Part shown: in pieces, positions 7,865 to 17,023 of the stretch
How positions within the stretch are numbered: position 1 is the first letter of the stretch
Layout: each line of letters begins with the position of its first letter
Origin: Haloarcula sebkhae
GTDB taxonomy: Archaea > Halobacteriota > Halobacteria > Halobacteriales > Haloarculaceae
Length of the DNA stretch: 64,000 nt
Reading direction: 5' to 3'
Assembly (NCBI RefSeq): GCF_014647415.1
Contig: NZ_BMPD01000001.1
Location: 186,001-250,000 of the forward strand
Made by a program: the position numbers and the translations under genes
Notes under the pieces: generated by a model
Databases searched by the model: none
What the model was told of the DNA's origin: nothing
What the model saw: only the letters and a program-made list of their open reading frames with translations

Positions 7865-9505
7865 ATGACGACGACGGATGATTCGACGGGCCCGCTTGGC
7901 CGACTTATGCTTGCGGTCGGCACTGTGCCGATGACGATCGAACCGTACCTGCCGACGCCGCTCCGCCGGACGTTCAGCGCCCGTGTCTTCCTGCTGGCAG
8001 CAATGTCGATTGTGGGCGCACCGGCGCTGGCTGTCGTGCTGTTTTCCTCCGTGACAGCCGCCGCGATATTCATCGGGTTCGTCGTCGCCGTGACCGGTTT
8101 TCTGGGCTACTGTGAGATGTACCGCGCGATAATCGAGATCAACCGAAAGGCGACGGCAGTCGACAACGGCCAGTACGACATCGACTTCGGCGTCGACCGG
8201 ATCGACGAGGTCGGAGACGCGTACACGAAACTCGAACGGGCCGCGACCTCGCTCGGCCAGAGCATCCAGGAGGCAAACGACGCACAGGAACGCGCCGAGG
8301 AAGCGCGCGAAGCAGCCGAGGAGGCCCGTGAAACCGCGGAGTCTGAGCGCAGCGAGATGGAGGCGCTGAGCAGTCACCTCGAACTGAAAGCGACACAGTA
8401 CCGAACAGCACTCGACGACGCAGCCGCCGGCGATCTGACTGCCCGCGTCGATACTGACAGCATCAGTGACGCCATGGCGGCCGTCGGGACGGCGATTAAT
8501 GAGACGCTGGCTGCCTTGGAGACTGCCATCGGCAGCGGCCAGTCGACCTCGACACGTATCGCCACTGGGAGTGAAACCGTATTGACCGACGGCCAGCAGG
8601 TCCGTGACGAGACACAGTCCGTGGCCGACACCGCATCTGACATCGCCGACGGGGCAGAAACCCAGCGCCAGCAGCTAGACGATGCGGCGAGTGAACTCAG
8701 TGACCTCTCGGCGACTGTCGAGGAAATGGCGTCCTCCGTCGCCGAAATCGCCGACCAGAGCAACACTGCCGCGGACCTCGGCCGAGACGCTCAGCGGTCC
8801 TCGTCGGAGGCCCAAAGCGCCGTCGACGAGATCCGACACTACTCGACGAGCGCCGCGAGCGAGGTCAAGCAGCTCGACGATATCGCCGAAGACATGGCCG
8901 AGATCGTCGAAGTCATCGACGGTATCGCCGAGGAGACGAATATGCTCGCGCTGAACGCCTCCATCGAAGCCGCCCGCGCCGGCCAGGCGGGCTCGGGCTT
9001 TGCCGTCGTCGCGGACGAAATCAAACAGCTTGCGACCGAGACACAGGCCGCCACCGGCGACGTGGAGGACCTCATCGGCTCGCTGCGGTCGCAGGTCGGA
9101 ACGTCCGTCGACGCCATGGAGACGATGGAAGAGGCTGTCGACCGCGGAAGCAGCACTATCTCCGAGACCATTACGACGCTCGAAGACGTGGTCGACGCCA
9201 CTGTCGATGTCAACGGCGGCATTCAGGAGATCGACCGGGCGACCGACCAGCAGGCGACCAGCGCACAGGAAGTCGTGCGGATAATCGACGAGATCAACGA
9301 TATCGCCGGGGAGACCGCAACCGACGCCCGTGAGATGGCAACGACGGTGGACCAGCAGGGCCAGACCGTTGCCGGGATGGTCGACTCGGTGGAGCGGTTC
9401 GCTGACGACGCCGAGACGCTCAACGACGAACTCTCACAGTTCGATACCACCGGGACCGACGGTGTGGATGCGCCGGCTGGCACCGAGTCCGCGATGAGCG
9501 ACTGA
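7865..9505 (+). CDS. haloarchaeal transducer (methyl-accepting chemotaxis protein) without a sensor domain
   Basis: A 546-residue chemoreceptor. Two hydrophobic segments at roughly residues 41-62 and 64-84 are joined by only a few residues, so there is no extracellular ligand domain. A HAMP region with coiled coil follows (about 85-180, with heptad-rich [20 protein letters not shown]). The MCP signalling hairpin has its conserved tip in [20 protein letters not shown] near residue 360 and methylation-type EEMASS/QATSAQE segments around it. The start was set at 7865 rather than further upstream because the signal-like MTTTDDSTG begins there. Signals must come from a partner protein, the membrane or the cytoplasm. 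No sensory rhodopsin gene is adjacent. Confidence 0.92.
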   Translation: MTTTDDSTGPLGRLMLAVGTVPMTIEPYLPTPLRRTFSARVFLLAAMSIVGAPALAVVLFSSVTAAAIFIGFVVAVTGFLGYCEMYRAIIEINRKATAVDNGQYDIDFGVDRIDEVGDAYTKLERAATSLGQSIQEANDAQERAEEAREAAEEARETAESERSEMEALSSHLELKATQYRTALDDAAAGDLTARVDTDSISDAMAAVGTAINETLAALETAIGSGQSTSTRIATGSETVLTDGQQVRDETQSVADTASDIADGAETQRQQLDDAASELSDLSATVEEMASSVAEIADQSNTAADLGRDAQRSSSEAQSAVDEIRHYSTSAASEVKQLDDIAEDMAEIVEVIDGIAEETNMLALNASIEAARAGQAGSGFAVVADEIKQLATETQAATGDVEDLIGSLRSQVGTSVDAMETMEEAVDRGSSTISETITTLEDVVDATVDVNGGIQEIDRATDQQATSAQEVVRIIDEINDIAGETATDAREMATTVDQQGQTVAGMVDSVERFADDAETLNDELSQFDTTGTDGVDAPAGTESAMSD

Positions 9506-9553
9506 GACGCGCCGGGTACTGGCTCTCGCGCTGTCGTCCAACAAGCAGCACGA

Positions 9554-10093
9554 CTACAGCAAGAGGTGAGCCAGCAATGCGATGATGGCGATTTTCTTGA
9601 CGAGGATGACGACGATGATCAGTTGCGTCGTCGACAGCCCCCGGACGCGTTCGATGCCCCGCCGGAGGAACGCGGGTGACTGCGCCAGTTCATCGACCAG
9701 CAACCGCCACTCCGCACGGAACGTCTCGGCCGCCGATCCTTCGCCGTCGGTGTAGGCGACCTCCGGCCGCGGGAGCCACTGGGAGCCGGTGTATTCGAGT
9801 TCGACCAGTGATCCCTCAAGATGACTGGCCTGCTCGAACTGCAGGCCGGTCGCTTCACAGAGCCGCTCGACCTTGGCGATGTCGCGGTCGCTGTCAAGGT
9901 CGTAGCGTCGCTGTATCGTCTCGGTCGCCCAGTCGAACTGAAACCGACAGACGAGTTCGCTCTCGCCGACCCACACGTCGACGACCTCGGCCAGTTCAAC
10001 CGTGCCGGCCGTTTCTTTCCGCTTTCGCTGGAGGTGCTCGTACTCGGTGGGGGACTCCATCGAGGCCGTCACCTGGGTCTCCGTCTCGGGCAT
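9554..10093 (-). CDS. hypothetical protein with C-terminal membrane anchor
   Basis: I do not recognise a family. From the ATG at 10093 the protein is 179 residues: a mixed acidic soluble part with segments such as VELAEVVDVWVGESELVCRFQFDW and YDLDSDRDIAKVERLC, then a single hydrophobic tail (STTQLIIVVILVKKIAIIALLAHLLL) at the very C-terminus. This resembles a tail-anchored protein facing the cytoplasm. An in-frame GTG 33 bases upstream is possible, but a TATA-like element near 10131 sits too close to it, which favours the ATG. It ends convergently to the transducer gene with 48 bases between. Confidence 0.75.
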   Translation of the reverse strand: MPETETQVTASMESPTEYEHLQRKRKETAGTVELAEVVDVWVGESELVCRFQFDWATETIQRRYDLDSDRDIAKVERLCEATGLQFEQASHLEGSLVELEYTGSQWLPRPEVAYTDGEGSAAETFRAEWRLLVDELAQSPAFLRRGIERVRGLSTTQLIIVVILVKKIAIIALLAHLLL

Positions 10094-10198
10094 ACCTTCT
10101 CGACACGAGTGTTTGTCTGACGACACTATACGTTTTCTCCCGCTGGAACGGCTGGGACTCCGTGACCGTGGCGAAACGAAGACCCGCCACCGACACAG

Positions 10199-10798
10199 TC
10201 AGAAGTCGACCGGACACCCATTGATCTCACCGCCACGCATCCCCTCGGCGAGCCAGTAAATGGAGAGGGTCAACACCACGAGCGCAAGCAACGCGAATTC
10301 CAGCCCGTCAAGCGGTAGAAACAACAGCGAGGTCGAGACGCCGAGCAGTGACAGCAGCCCCAGCAGCACCGCCGACCCACAGGCTGCACAGCCCGCGCCG
10401 AGCGTTCCGAAAATAACGCCCGCGACGCCCGCGCCGCCCTGCTGGAGGTCAAGTCCGTGCTCGCGGAAGTGGTACGTCACCAGACCGATGTCGACGCCGG
10501 TGAGGACGGCGACGACGAATAGCAGGATTCCCTGTGCAAGGTTGAACGACGTGCCGATGAACGGGTACAGTTCAGCGAGCACGCGCAGTCGGCTGGCAAG
10601 CGGGAGCGACCCACCGACCACGAGGTCAAGCACCAGCGGGACGTTCAGCGAGACGACGAACAGCGTCAGCGAGACGGCGGCAGCGATCACCGCGACCGCC
10701 GCATAGACCGGCAGTGTGAGCACGAGCCTGACCGTCCGGCCCATGAGTCGCCAGTCGCCGCGCGTCGTCGGCAGTCGGAGCCCGCGCGTGATGCTCAT
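10199..10798 (-). CDS. polytopic membrane protein with a CxxC motif, partner of DsbA-like gene
   Basis: A 199-residue membrane protein with about five hydrophobic segments. A GAGCAACGSA motif sits at the start of the fourth, placing a Cys-x-x-Cys pair inside or next to the membrane. It overlaps the upstream DsbA-like gene by four bases (ATGA), so the two are translationally coupled. The simplest inference is a redox pair, with this protein passing electrons to or from the extracytoplasmic thioredoxin-fold protein as DsbB, DsbD or CcdA do. It is not recognisably a member of any of those families, and the motif could instead bind metal. Confidence 0.75.
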   Translation of the reverse strand: MSITRGLRLPTTRGDWRLMGRTVRLVLTLPVYAAVAVIAAAVSLTLFVVSLNVPLVLDLVVGGSLPLASRLRVLAELYPFIGTSFNLAQGILLFVVAVLTGVDIGLVTYHFREHGLDLQQGGAGVAGVIFGTLGAGCAACGSAVLLGLLSLLGVSTSLLFLPLDGLEFALLALVVLTLSIYWLAEGMRGGEINGCPVDF

Positions 10799-11451
10799 TC
10801 GTCGCGCTCTCCTAGTGCCTCCGCGATGAGGTCGTAACTGACGCTCCCGTTGACTTTCGTCACGAACTCACCGTCCTCGAACAGCAGAATGATCGGCGTC
10901 GTCTCACCCAATCCGGCGTCCTCGGCCGCCTGAATGTCGGCCTGGACAGCGTCGTCGTGTACCCTGTTTCGGGCGTCGCTTGCGACCGCCTCGCCGTCTA
11001 CCTCGGTCTCCTCGGTGAGAAACGTCGCCGTCCGGTCCAGAACGTTGTCCGGGTCGAACGACGACTGCTCGGCGAAGTAGTGATCGAACAGCGACCAGTA
11101 CGCCTCGCTGTCACGGGCGAACGTCGACTCCAGCGCCTGTGTCGCCGGCTCACCCCAGGGATAGATGACCGGGTACGTCCGGACGACATACGCGCCTTTG
11201 CCCGTGTCCACGATGTTCTCCCGTATGTCCGGGAGCGTGTTCTCGTGGAAGCGACGACACGTGGGACAGGAGGGGTCTTCGAACGCCAGGATGACGTGGC
11301 CACCCAGCTCGCCGCGGCGGGGCTGGGCGTCGAGGTCGGCGGCCGCCGGGTGGCTGTCAACGGATTCGGCGCTGTCCGCCTCGCTACTGCAGCCTGCTAC
11401 TGCGCCGACGACACCCACCCCGGAAAGCGTGAGAAAGCGTCGTCTGTTCAT
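10795..11451 (-). CDS. DsbA-like thioredoxin-fold lipoprotein, Tat-exported
   Basis: From the ATG at 11451 the protein is 218 residues. It opens with MNRRRFLTLSGVGVVGAVAGCSS, a twin-arginine signal with lipobox AVAGC, so it is probably anchored outside the cell. The thioredoxin fold follows, with active site DPSCPTCRRFH (C-P-T-C) and the cis-proline region in LGETTPIILLFEDGEFV. The helical insert (EPATQALESTFARDSEAYWSLFDHYF) is typical of DsbA-like proteins. It likely oxidises or isomerises thiols in exported proteins. The longer upstream frame was rejected because the Tat motif must be N-terminal. It is coupled to the CxxC membrane protein downstream. Confidence 0.9.
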   Translation of the reverse strand: MNRRRFLTLSGVGVVGAVAGCSSEADSAESVDSHPAAADLDAQPRRGELGGHVILAFEDPSCPTCRRFHENTLPDIRENIVDTGKGAYVVRTYPVIYPWGEPATQALESTFARDSEAYWSLFDHYFAEQSSFDPDNVLDRTATFLTEETEVDGEAVASDARNRVHDDAVQADIQAAEDAGLGETTPIILLFEDGEFVTKVNGSVSYDLIAEALGERDE

Positions 11452-11787
11452 GTACGACTGGTTGACCCGCGTGGGTTTAGCGTTTGTTCTACTGTGTGGC
11501 CCGATGAGTAACCGTCTTGTCGCCGGCGACGGTACCATCTGGCGGCCGATGACGACGACCCACAGGGCCGAGCCGGGGTGACTCTCCGTTGATGACGAGC
11601 CCTATGAGTGCCGAGGCCAGCTTTCTGTTCACACATTTGCGAGGAGAAGTGAACGAACGCCAGAGAAACCAATCAAGGGATAGAGACTCTATCTGGCATC
11701 TAATCTCAGTTGTCATCTCGTGGCTAGTAGCTATCGAAACCCACGGCTAACAAGCGAGCGGCCGACAGGATTCTAACCTGCCGTGAA
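11452..11787. other. 336-bp non-coding stretch upstream of the DsbA-like gene
   Basis: No convincing gene. The part near 11452-11500 must hold the promoter of the DsbA-like gene. A 48-codon frame begins at 11604 (MSAEASFLF...) but has no promoter or relatives I recognise. It carries one copy of a 14-bp repeat (11604-11617) found again at 13109. AT content rises towards 11650-11760. Confidence 0.6.
11604..11617 (+). repeat. 14-bp direct repeat, copy 1 (ATGAGTGCCGAGGC)
   Basis: Identical to 13109-13122 in the same orientation. The two copies bracket the S66 peptidase gene and its AT-richer flanks, about 1.5 kb apart. Both read as an initial Met-Ser-Ala-Glu-Ala, so they could be relics of related gene starts rather than insertion-site repeats. 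Confidence 0.7.
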
Positions 11788-12849
11788 TCAAGGAAAGCGA
11801 ATGGATTTGGTTGCGGGTTCTATTTCGACCTCACCGCCGATTGGAATAGGACACGTCGGATACGTGTGTCCGAACTCGCAATTGAAGACAACAGGTGCGT
11901 TCGGATTGTACGTTTCGAGGACATCAGCAATCGTGTCGCGCTGGCGCTCTCGATATTCCGCCCGCCAGTCTCGTGGGTTTTCTTCAGCGTGTGAGCGGGC
12001 ACAGGCGCGTCCGACAAGCACACCGTCGAACCGTTCGAGAAGACCCCGTTCGCCGAGTGCCCGGAGGTTCGCACCGACGACAGCCGGGTCAGGGATCAGT
12101 TCGCTCGTCTCCAACGCAAGCACAGTGCCATTCAGTGCCTCGGGAGCAGGCAGGTAGCGGTCGGCGAGGAACTGCTCAACGAGGACTGCATAGCAGCCGC
12201 CCCAGATTCGACCCGAGACAGTCTCTTCACCACCACGCCAGATTCGGCCATCAGATTGTTCGATCTCGCGCGTGGTTTTGACTGACTCCGGATCTTCCCA
12301 GTTGCCGGACTCATCAGTGAACACGTCCGCTTCGGTCCACTCGCCGACAGAATCCTCGAAAAGCGCACGCCGCAGGTACTCTTTGGTGTAGTCAAACATC
12401 TCGCCATCCATCGCGTATTCGAGCAGGGTGGAGCCGCCGTAGTACGAGACGATCCCGTGGTTCCAGAAAAACAGAGCCAGATTCGTGTTGTCTGAGTACC
12501 CGTAGAATCGAGTCGGGTATTCGCGGAGTACGTCCCCATCGAGATACGGGAGCATCGTGATCTGATCGTGGCCTCCGATATTAGCGATCACGGCCGAGAT
12601 GTCTGGGTCCCGGAAGGCGTTCATGACCTCTTCGGCGCGCGCCTCTGGATTGTCCGCAAGCCACTCCGGGTCGGCGGTCGCGGTCGGATACTCAACCGGA
12701 TCAAGGTCGAAACCCTCACGCATTCGCTCAAGACCGAGTTCGTAGATGAACCGCGCGGACTCGGGTGCGTTTGATGCCGGCGCAACAACCGCGACCTGCT
12801 CACCGCGTTCGACAGGGGGTGGAGTAAGGAACTCAGGCACGGCTGGCAT
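11788..12849 (-). CDS. S66-family peptidase (LD-carboxypeptidase / MccF-like)
   Basis: A 353-residue serine peptidase of the S66 family. The nucleophile elbow is in FYGYSDNTNLALFF, the Glu of the triad in VLALETSELIPDP and the His in NCEFGHTYPTCPIPIG, which is the family Ser-Glu-His set. Bacterial members cleave LD-linkages in murein recycling or hydrolyse microcin C-type adenylated peptides (MccF). Archaea have no murein, so an MccF-like detoxifying or general peptide/amide role is more likely; this is inference. No signal peptide is seen, so it is cytosolic. Its GC content and its flanks look lower than the surroundings, and a 14-bp direct repeat brackets it, which hints at acquisition. Confidence 0.88.
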   Translation of the reverse strand: MPAVPEFLTPPPVERGEQVAVVAPASNAPESARFIYELGLERMREGFDLDPVEYPTATADPEWLADNPEARAEEVMNAFRDPDISAVIANIGGHDQITMLPYLDGDVLREYPTRFYGYSDNTNLALFFWNHGIVSYYGGSTLLEYAMDGEMFDYTKEYLRRALFEDSVGEWTEADVFTDESGNWEDPESVKTTREIEQSDGRIWRGGEETVSGRIWGGCYAVLVEQFLADRYLPAPEALNGTVLALETSELIPDPAVVGANLRALGERGLLERFDGVLVGRACARSHAEENPRDWRAEYRERQRDTIADVLETYNPNAPVVFNCEFGHTYPTCPIPIGGEVEIEPATKSIRFP

Positions 12850-13362
12850 CTGTAGACCCGATTACATATTTCTTATCCAGCCATGTGCCATACTCTCAAG
12901 AGATCTAGAGACTCACAGAGCAAGCACGAGTGTGAAGCTCGGCATCTCTTTGCAACTGTACGAATTGCACATCGAAATTCGGTCAGAGCCAGCGATGTTG
13001 TTCACTCAAACCTCAGAGAACAGACGGGAAGAGTAACAAGAGGGACGTGTTACGGATTGAGCGACATCTATAGCCGCGCTAAATGTTCACTATGGATAAT
13101 CGTAAGTCATGAGTGCCGAGGCTCTTTGCCACTTCCTAGCTGTGATTGAGGACGGTTCTCTGCAGGTATCTCTAGAGCTCAGTTGCCACCGACATGGGAC
13201 GTATCTAGAACGAAAGTCACTGTGACCCCCCTCCTGTAGAAATGCTCTCTATGAGGATTTACCACGATTAGAAGCTAAATTATACACGGTTTTATTGTTC
13301 TAGTATCACTGCTGATATTCTCGGCAACGGCTTTTTGACGCTCATTAGCTACAGGTTGAGCA
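12850..13362. other. 513-bp AT-richer non-coding stretch
   Basis: No supported gene. It is visibly poorer in GC than the flanks and contains several stops in all frames. The right end (about 13280-13330) has TATA-like sequence suited to the cosB-like gene, and the left end serves the S66 gene. The second 14-bp repeat (13109-13122) starts a 38-codon frame that I do not consider a gene. Confidence 0.6.
13109..13122 (+). repeat. 14-bp direct repeat, copy 2 (ATGAGTGCCGAGGC)
   Basis: Exact match to 11604-11617. Sequence on either side of the two copies does not stay similar, so the shared block is short and sharply bounded. Confidence 0.7.
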
Positions 13363-14382
13363 ATGGAAGATGAAAGACAGCAGCCGTGGACTGGAAGCCG
13401 GCGGCGGGTGCTTGGAATGCTCGCGGCGGGGGGAGCGGCCACACTGGGTGGCTGTTCGAGTGGTGGAGACGCTGAATCAAGTACAGCCGAAGGTGGGAAC
13501 GGAGCGGCCGGGTCAACCAACAGCTCTCAGTCAGTCGTTGTCAGTTCGAAAGGCTACACAGAGCAATTGAATCTCGGATACCTCGCCTACGAATTGCTCG
13601 CCAACAACACGGGTGTGAGTCTCGTAGATGAAACCGGCTTCGGCGGGAACGCTGCACACGCCGAGGCCTATCAGGCCGGGGACATCCACGCATACTACGA
13701 TTACATGGGGTCGCTGTGGGCTGCGCACCCGCCCCAGCACGACGAAGCGACCTTCGAGACGCCAGACGAGCAGTACACCGCGTTAAAGTCCGAGATGGAA
13801 TCAGAACATCCGATTCGGATCCTTGACCGCGCAGACTGGCAGAACACGTGGGCCGTGTTCATCCGCGAGGACGCTATCGAAGGGACCAGTATCGAGACAA
13901 TCAGTGACCTCGCCGGCTACGTCAACGACGGAAACTACGATATCCGACCGGCGTTTGGCGACGGATTCAGGGATCGTAGCGACGGTTTCGATGCCTTGCT
14001 CGAGTACTACGGATTTGAGAGCGAGCACGTGGAGCGCTGGGAGGCAGAACAGGAGTTCATCGAGGCAGCGTCGGCGCAGGCGGCTGGCACGGCCGTCGAC
14101 GAAGGCTACGCTGATCTCAGCTTCGGGTACAGCACCAGCGCGTGGCTCACAACCGTTGAAGATATCGTATACCTCGATGACGACCGGAATTTCTGGCCGT
14201 TTTTCCACCCGGTCGGCGTCGTTCACGAGGACGTCGCAACGGACGCCGTGGTGTCGGCACTGAACAAGATGCCGGACGCCATTCCTGACGCGAAAACGAT
14301 GCAAGAGCTGAACAGTCACGCAACCGAGGTCGGCAGCCAGCAGGCGGTTGTTGAGCACCTCAAGGCCAACGGCTTCATCTGA
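13363..14382 (+). CDS. cosB: CosB-like osmolyte-binding lipoprotein (OpuAC/ProX family)
   Basis: A 339-residue substrate-binding lipoprotein. A Tat-type signal (GSRRRVLGMLAAGGAATLGGCSS) with lipobox LGGC leads into a Ser/Gly/Asn linker and the OpuAC-type binding fold. SSKGYTEQLNLGYLAYELL and the aromatic-rich GDIHAYYDYMGSLW and FWPFFHPVGVVHED segments could form the box that binds trimethylammonium groups. In Halobacterium the CosB lipoprotein presents compatible osmolytes such as glycine betaine to the CosT transducer. Here the gene lies 6 bases before an 810-residue transducer gene and no permease or ATPase follows. It therefore probably serves chemotaxis rather than uptake. Ligand identity is inferred from the family. 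Confidence 0.88.
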   Translation: MEDERQQPWTGSRRRVLGMLAAGGAATLGGCSSGGDAESSTAEGGNGAAGSTNSSQSVVVSSKGYTEQLNLGYLAYELLANNTGVSLVDETGFGGNAAHAEAYQAGDIHAYYDYMGSLWAAHPPQHDEATFETPDEQYTALKSEMESEHPIRILDRADWQNTWAVFIREDAIEGTSIETISDLAGYVNDGNYDIRPAFGDGFRDRSDGFDALLEYYGFESEHVERWEAEQEFIEAASAQAAGTAVDEGYADLSFGYSTSAWLTTVEDIVYLDDDRNFWPFFHPVGVVHEDVATDAVVSALNKMPDAIPDAKTMQELNSHATEVGSQQAVVEHLKANGFI

Positions 14383-14388
14383 ATCAGT

Positions 14389-16821
14389 ATGAACGAACCT
14401 ACAACACATTCAGGCGACGGTGACGATGAATCAGCAGACGCGACAGAGTCAGCGGCCTCGAACACGACAGGGCTGGAGCGAGCGAAAGCCGTTGCGCTGC
14501 TGCCACTCCGATCGTACATCGTCAAGTTCGCTGTTGCGTTGCTCGTAATTGTGGTTCTCATTGCGGCCGGCGGATTCTGGGTGCAGGGGAACGCAACTGC
14601 CACACTCGAAGACGACACAGCACAACAGCTTGTGCAGGAGGTCAACGCCGAGTCCGGCCTGCTGAACGAGTGGGTTGAGCGGAACGAGCGGCCGGTGCTC
14701 GTCGCCTCAAACAATCCGTTGCTCGGTTTCAACACGACGCGCGAGGACCAGCAGGCCTACATGGAAAGACTGGCCGGAGACGAGCTACAGGCCGACCGCG
14801 TCGTTGCCGTCCACCTTGCAGACCCCACCGTCGGCACAGCGGGGGAGGCAAGGATTGTGGCGAGTACTGACGAAACGCTCCGCGGAACGCGCGTCACATC
14901 GGACGCACATCCGTGGGTCGACCGGACTCGGTCCATCGGCCGCGACACAGTGGTTTCATCGAACCCGTACACGAACGCGAACGGCAAGCGAGTGGTCAGT
15001 TCGATGAGTGTTGCCGCCGATTTCACCCACGTACTCGTGGTCGAGTACGACGCCAGCGACCTGAGCAAGCAGTTCAGCGCTGGTATCGATGGGACGTTCA
15101 CGCAGGTTGTCCGTCCGACCTCAAGTTCGACTGAGGTGTTGTTCTCCGACGCCGGTACCAATGCTGTCGGGCAGCCGTACATCCCAAATCAGTCACAGGC
15201 CGATATCCCCGAGATCAGTACAGCTACTGAACAGGGTACTTTCACCAATACGCCAGCAAAGGAAGCAGTGCTTGACACCGATTACGTCGCCGCGTACGCG
15301 ACCATCCCCGGAACAAACTGGGTCGTCATCAAGCACACACCTGCAGCGAACGCGTTCGCACTGAGCGAGCAGATCCGAACTGATATTCTGGCGTTCATTC
15401 TGATCGCACTCGGTGGTGTGGTCGTCATCGGTGGAACGATTGGACGGAACACGGCGACATCCGTACAACAGCTCTCCGCGGCCGCGACCGCCATCGAGCA
15501 GGGCGAGTACAATGTCGACGTTTCGAGCTCTCGCCGAGATGAGATCGGCCAGCTGTTCACGTCTATCGGGAGTATGCGCGATGCACTTGTCTCGAAAATC
15601 GACGAAACCGAAGCTGCCCGTGAGCAAGCAACAGACGCTCAGCAGGAAGCGGAGGAAGAGCGTGCGCGCGCTGAGCAGGCAAAGGAGGAAGCTGAAGCGC
15701 TTGCAGCGGAACTCGAACAGCAAGCAGAGATATACAGCGACGTGATGGAAGCGTGCTCAGACGGTGACCTGACCCGTCGTCTGCCCGAAAGCGAGACTGA
15801 CAACGAGGCGATGGCGGCTATCGCCTCGTCATTCAACGATATGCTCGCACAGTGGGAACGCACTATCGTCGACATTCAGGAGTTCGCGGATACCGTCACA
15901 GCCGCGAGCGAGGAAGCTGAAGTCGGGGCGGCTGACGCCGAGCGTGCGAGCGGCGAGGTCAGCGAATCTGTTCAGGAGATCGCGGCTGCCGCCGACGAGC
16001 AACGCGATATGCTGGACACAGTCTCAGGAGAGATGACTGACCTTTCGGCAGCCATCGAAGAGGTGGCTGCGTCCGCTGACTCGGTTGCAGACCACTCGAA
16101 TCAGACCGCTGACGTCGCCCGAGAAGGCGAGGACACGGCCAGAGACGCGCTCGAAAGTTCGCGCAGGGTACAGGAGGCAATCGACACGACTGTCGAGAAC
16201 GTTGAACAGTTAGACGAGCAAATGGCGGAGATCAGCACCATCGTTGAGCTGATCGCTGATATCGCCGAGCAAACGAATATGCTCGCGCTGAACGCGAACA
16301 TCGAAGCTGCCCGTGCCGACAAAGACGGCGAAGGGTTTGCCGTCGTGGCCGACGAGGTCAAGGAACTCGCCGGGGAAACGCAGGCATCCGCGACCGAGAT
16401 CGAGCAACTCATTACGGACGTACAGTCACAGACGGAGACAACTGTCGACGAAGCCAGAGTGGCTGAGGAATCGATGGCAGAAGGCATCGATGCGGTCGAA
16501 GAAGTCATGGCAGCATTCACAGAAGTGTCGGAATACGCCGACAAGACGGACGCCGGCGTTCAGGGGATCAGCGACACAACCGACGACCAGGCCGCCAGCA
16601 CTGAAGAAGCGGTGTCGATGACCGAGGAGGTCGCTGACCTCAGTGAATCTACTGCTGATGAGGTACAGAGCGTGTCCGCCGCCGCAGAGGAGCAAGCGGC
16701 CTCGATGTCGGAGATTAACGACAGCATCAAGTCGCTGAGCGGACAGGCCGAACAGCTCAAGACGCTACTGTCCGAGTTTGACGTCGCTATCGACGAAAGC
16801 CAGCGATCCCGAGACCGCTGA
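14389..16821 (+). CDS. cosT: CosT-like (Htr5) membrane chemoreceptor
   Basis: An 810-residue transducer. A first membrane segment is at about residues 41-62, then an extracytoplasmic domain of about 265 residues with dCache-like features ([37 protein letters not shown]), a second membrane segment at about 328-350 and HAMP with coiled coil to about 450. The MCP signalling hairpin has its tip in [20 protein letters not shown]. It should be methylated by CheR and signal through CheW/CheA. It directly follows the osmolyte-binding lipoprotein, the arrangement of Halobacterium cosB-cosT, and presumably senses the liganded lipoprotein. The N-terminal 40 residues are acidic and cytoplasmic. Confidence 0.92.
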   Translation: MNEPTTHSGDGDDESADATESAASNTTGLERAKAVALLPLRSYIVKFAVALLVIVVLIAAGGFWVQGNATATLEDDTAQQLVQEVNAESGLLNEWVERNERPVLVASNNPLLGFNTTREDQQAYMERLAGDELQADRVVAVHLADPTVGTAGEARIVASTDETLRGTRVTSDAHPWVDRTRSIGRDTVVSSNPYTNANGKRVVSSMSVAADFTHVLVVEYDASDLSKQFSAGIDGTFTQVVRPTSSSTEVLFSDAGTNAVGQPYIPNQSQADIPEISTATEQGTFTNTPAKEAVLDTDYVAAYATIPGTNWVVIKHTPAANAFALSEQIRTDILAFILIALGGVVVIGGTIGRNTATSVQQLSAAATAIEQGEYNVDVSSSRRDEIGQLFTSIGSMRDALVSKIDETEAAREQATDAQQEAEEERARAEQAKEEAEALAAELEQQAEIYSDVMEACSDGDLTRRLPESETDNEAMAAIASSFNDMLAQWERTIVDIQEFADTVTAASEEAEVGAADAERASGEVSESVQEIAAAADEQRDMLDTVSGEMTDLSAAIEEVAASADSVADHSNQTADVAREGEDTARDALESSRRVQEAIDTTVENVEQLDEQMAEISTIVELIADIAEQTNMLALNANIEAARADKDGEGFAVVADEVKELAGETQASATEIEQLITDVQSQTETTVDEARVAEESMAEGIDAVEEVMAAFTEVSEYADKTDAGVQGISDTTDDQAASTEEAVSMTEEVADLSESTADEVQSVSAAAEEQAASMSEINDSIKSLSGQAEQLKTLLSEFDVAIDESQRSRDR

Positions 16822-17023
16822 TCGACAACGGAGCAGCCCCCGGCTGACGCTCGAAGCCGTCCCGTACACACGGCTTCCTGTACCGGTTCGCTACGTGTGT
16901 TGGTCGTGACGCGGGTGCGCTTTGCTACATATGTCGGCCCCAACGCTGACCCGACCTCGCCGGTCGGTTTCGGCGCGTGAGAATCACCAGTATGCCTTTA
17001 TTTTGTTCGGCTGAGCAACACAC

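Noticed and set aside
11764-11781. A stretch resembling a tRNA T-arm on the minus strand (GCAGG-TTAGAAT-CCTGT), which might mark an integration site
   Set aside because: The invariant TTC of the T-loop is TTA, no matching acceptor strand, D-arm or anticodon arm is found within 100 bases, and the upstream bases are the end of the S66 gene.
12883-13149. An 88-codon open frame upstream of the cosB-like gene
   Set aside because: Cys/Ser/Arg-rich composition, no start signal and overlapping frames of equal length; it looks like chance in AT-richer non-coding DNA.
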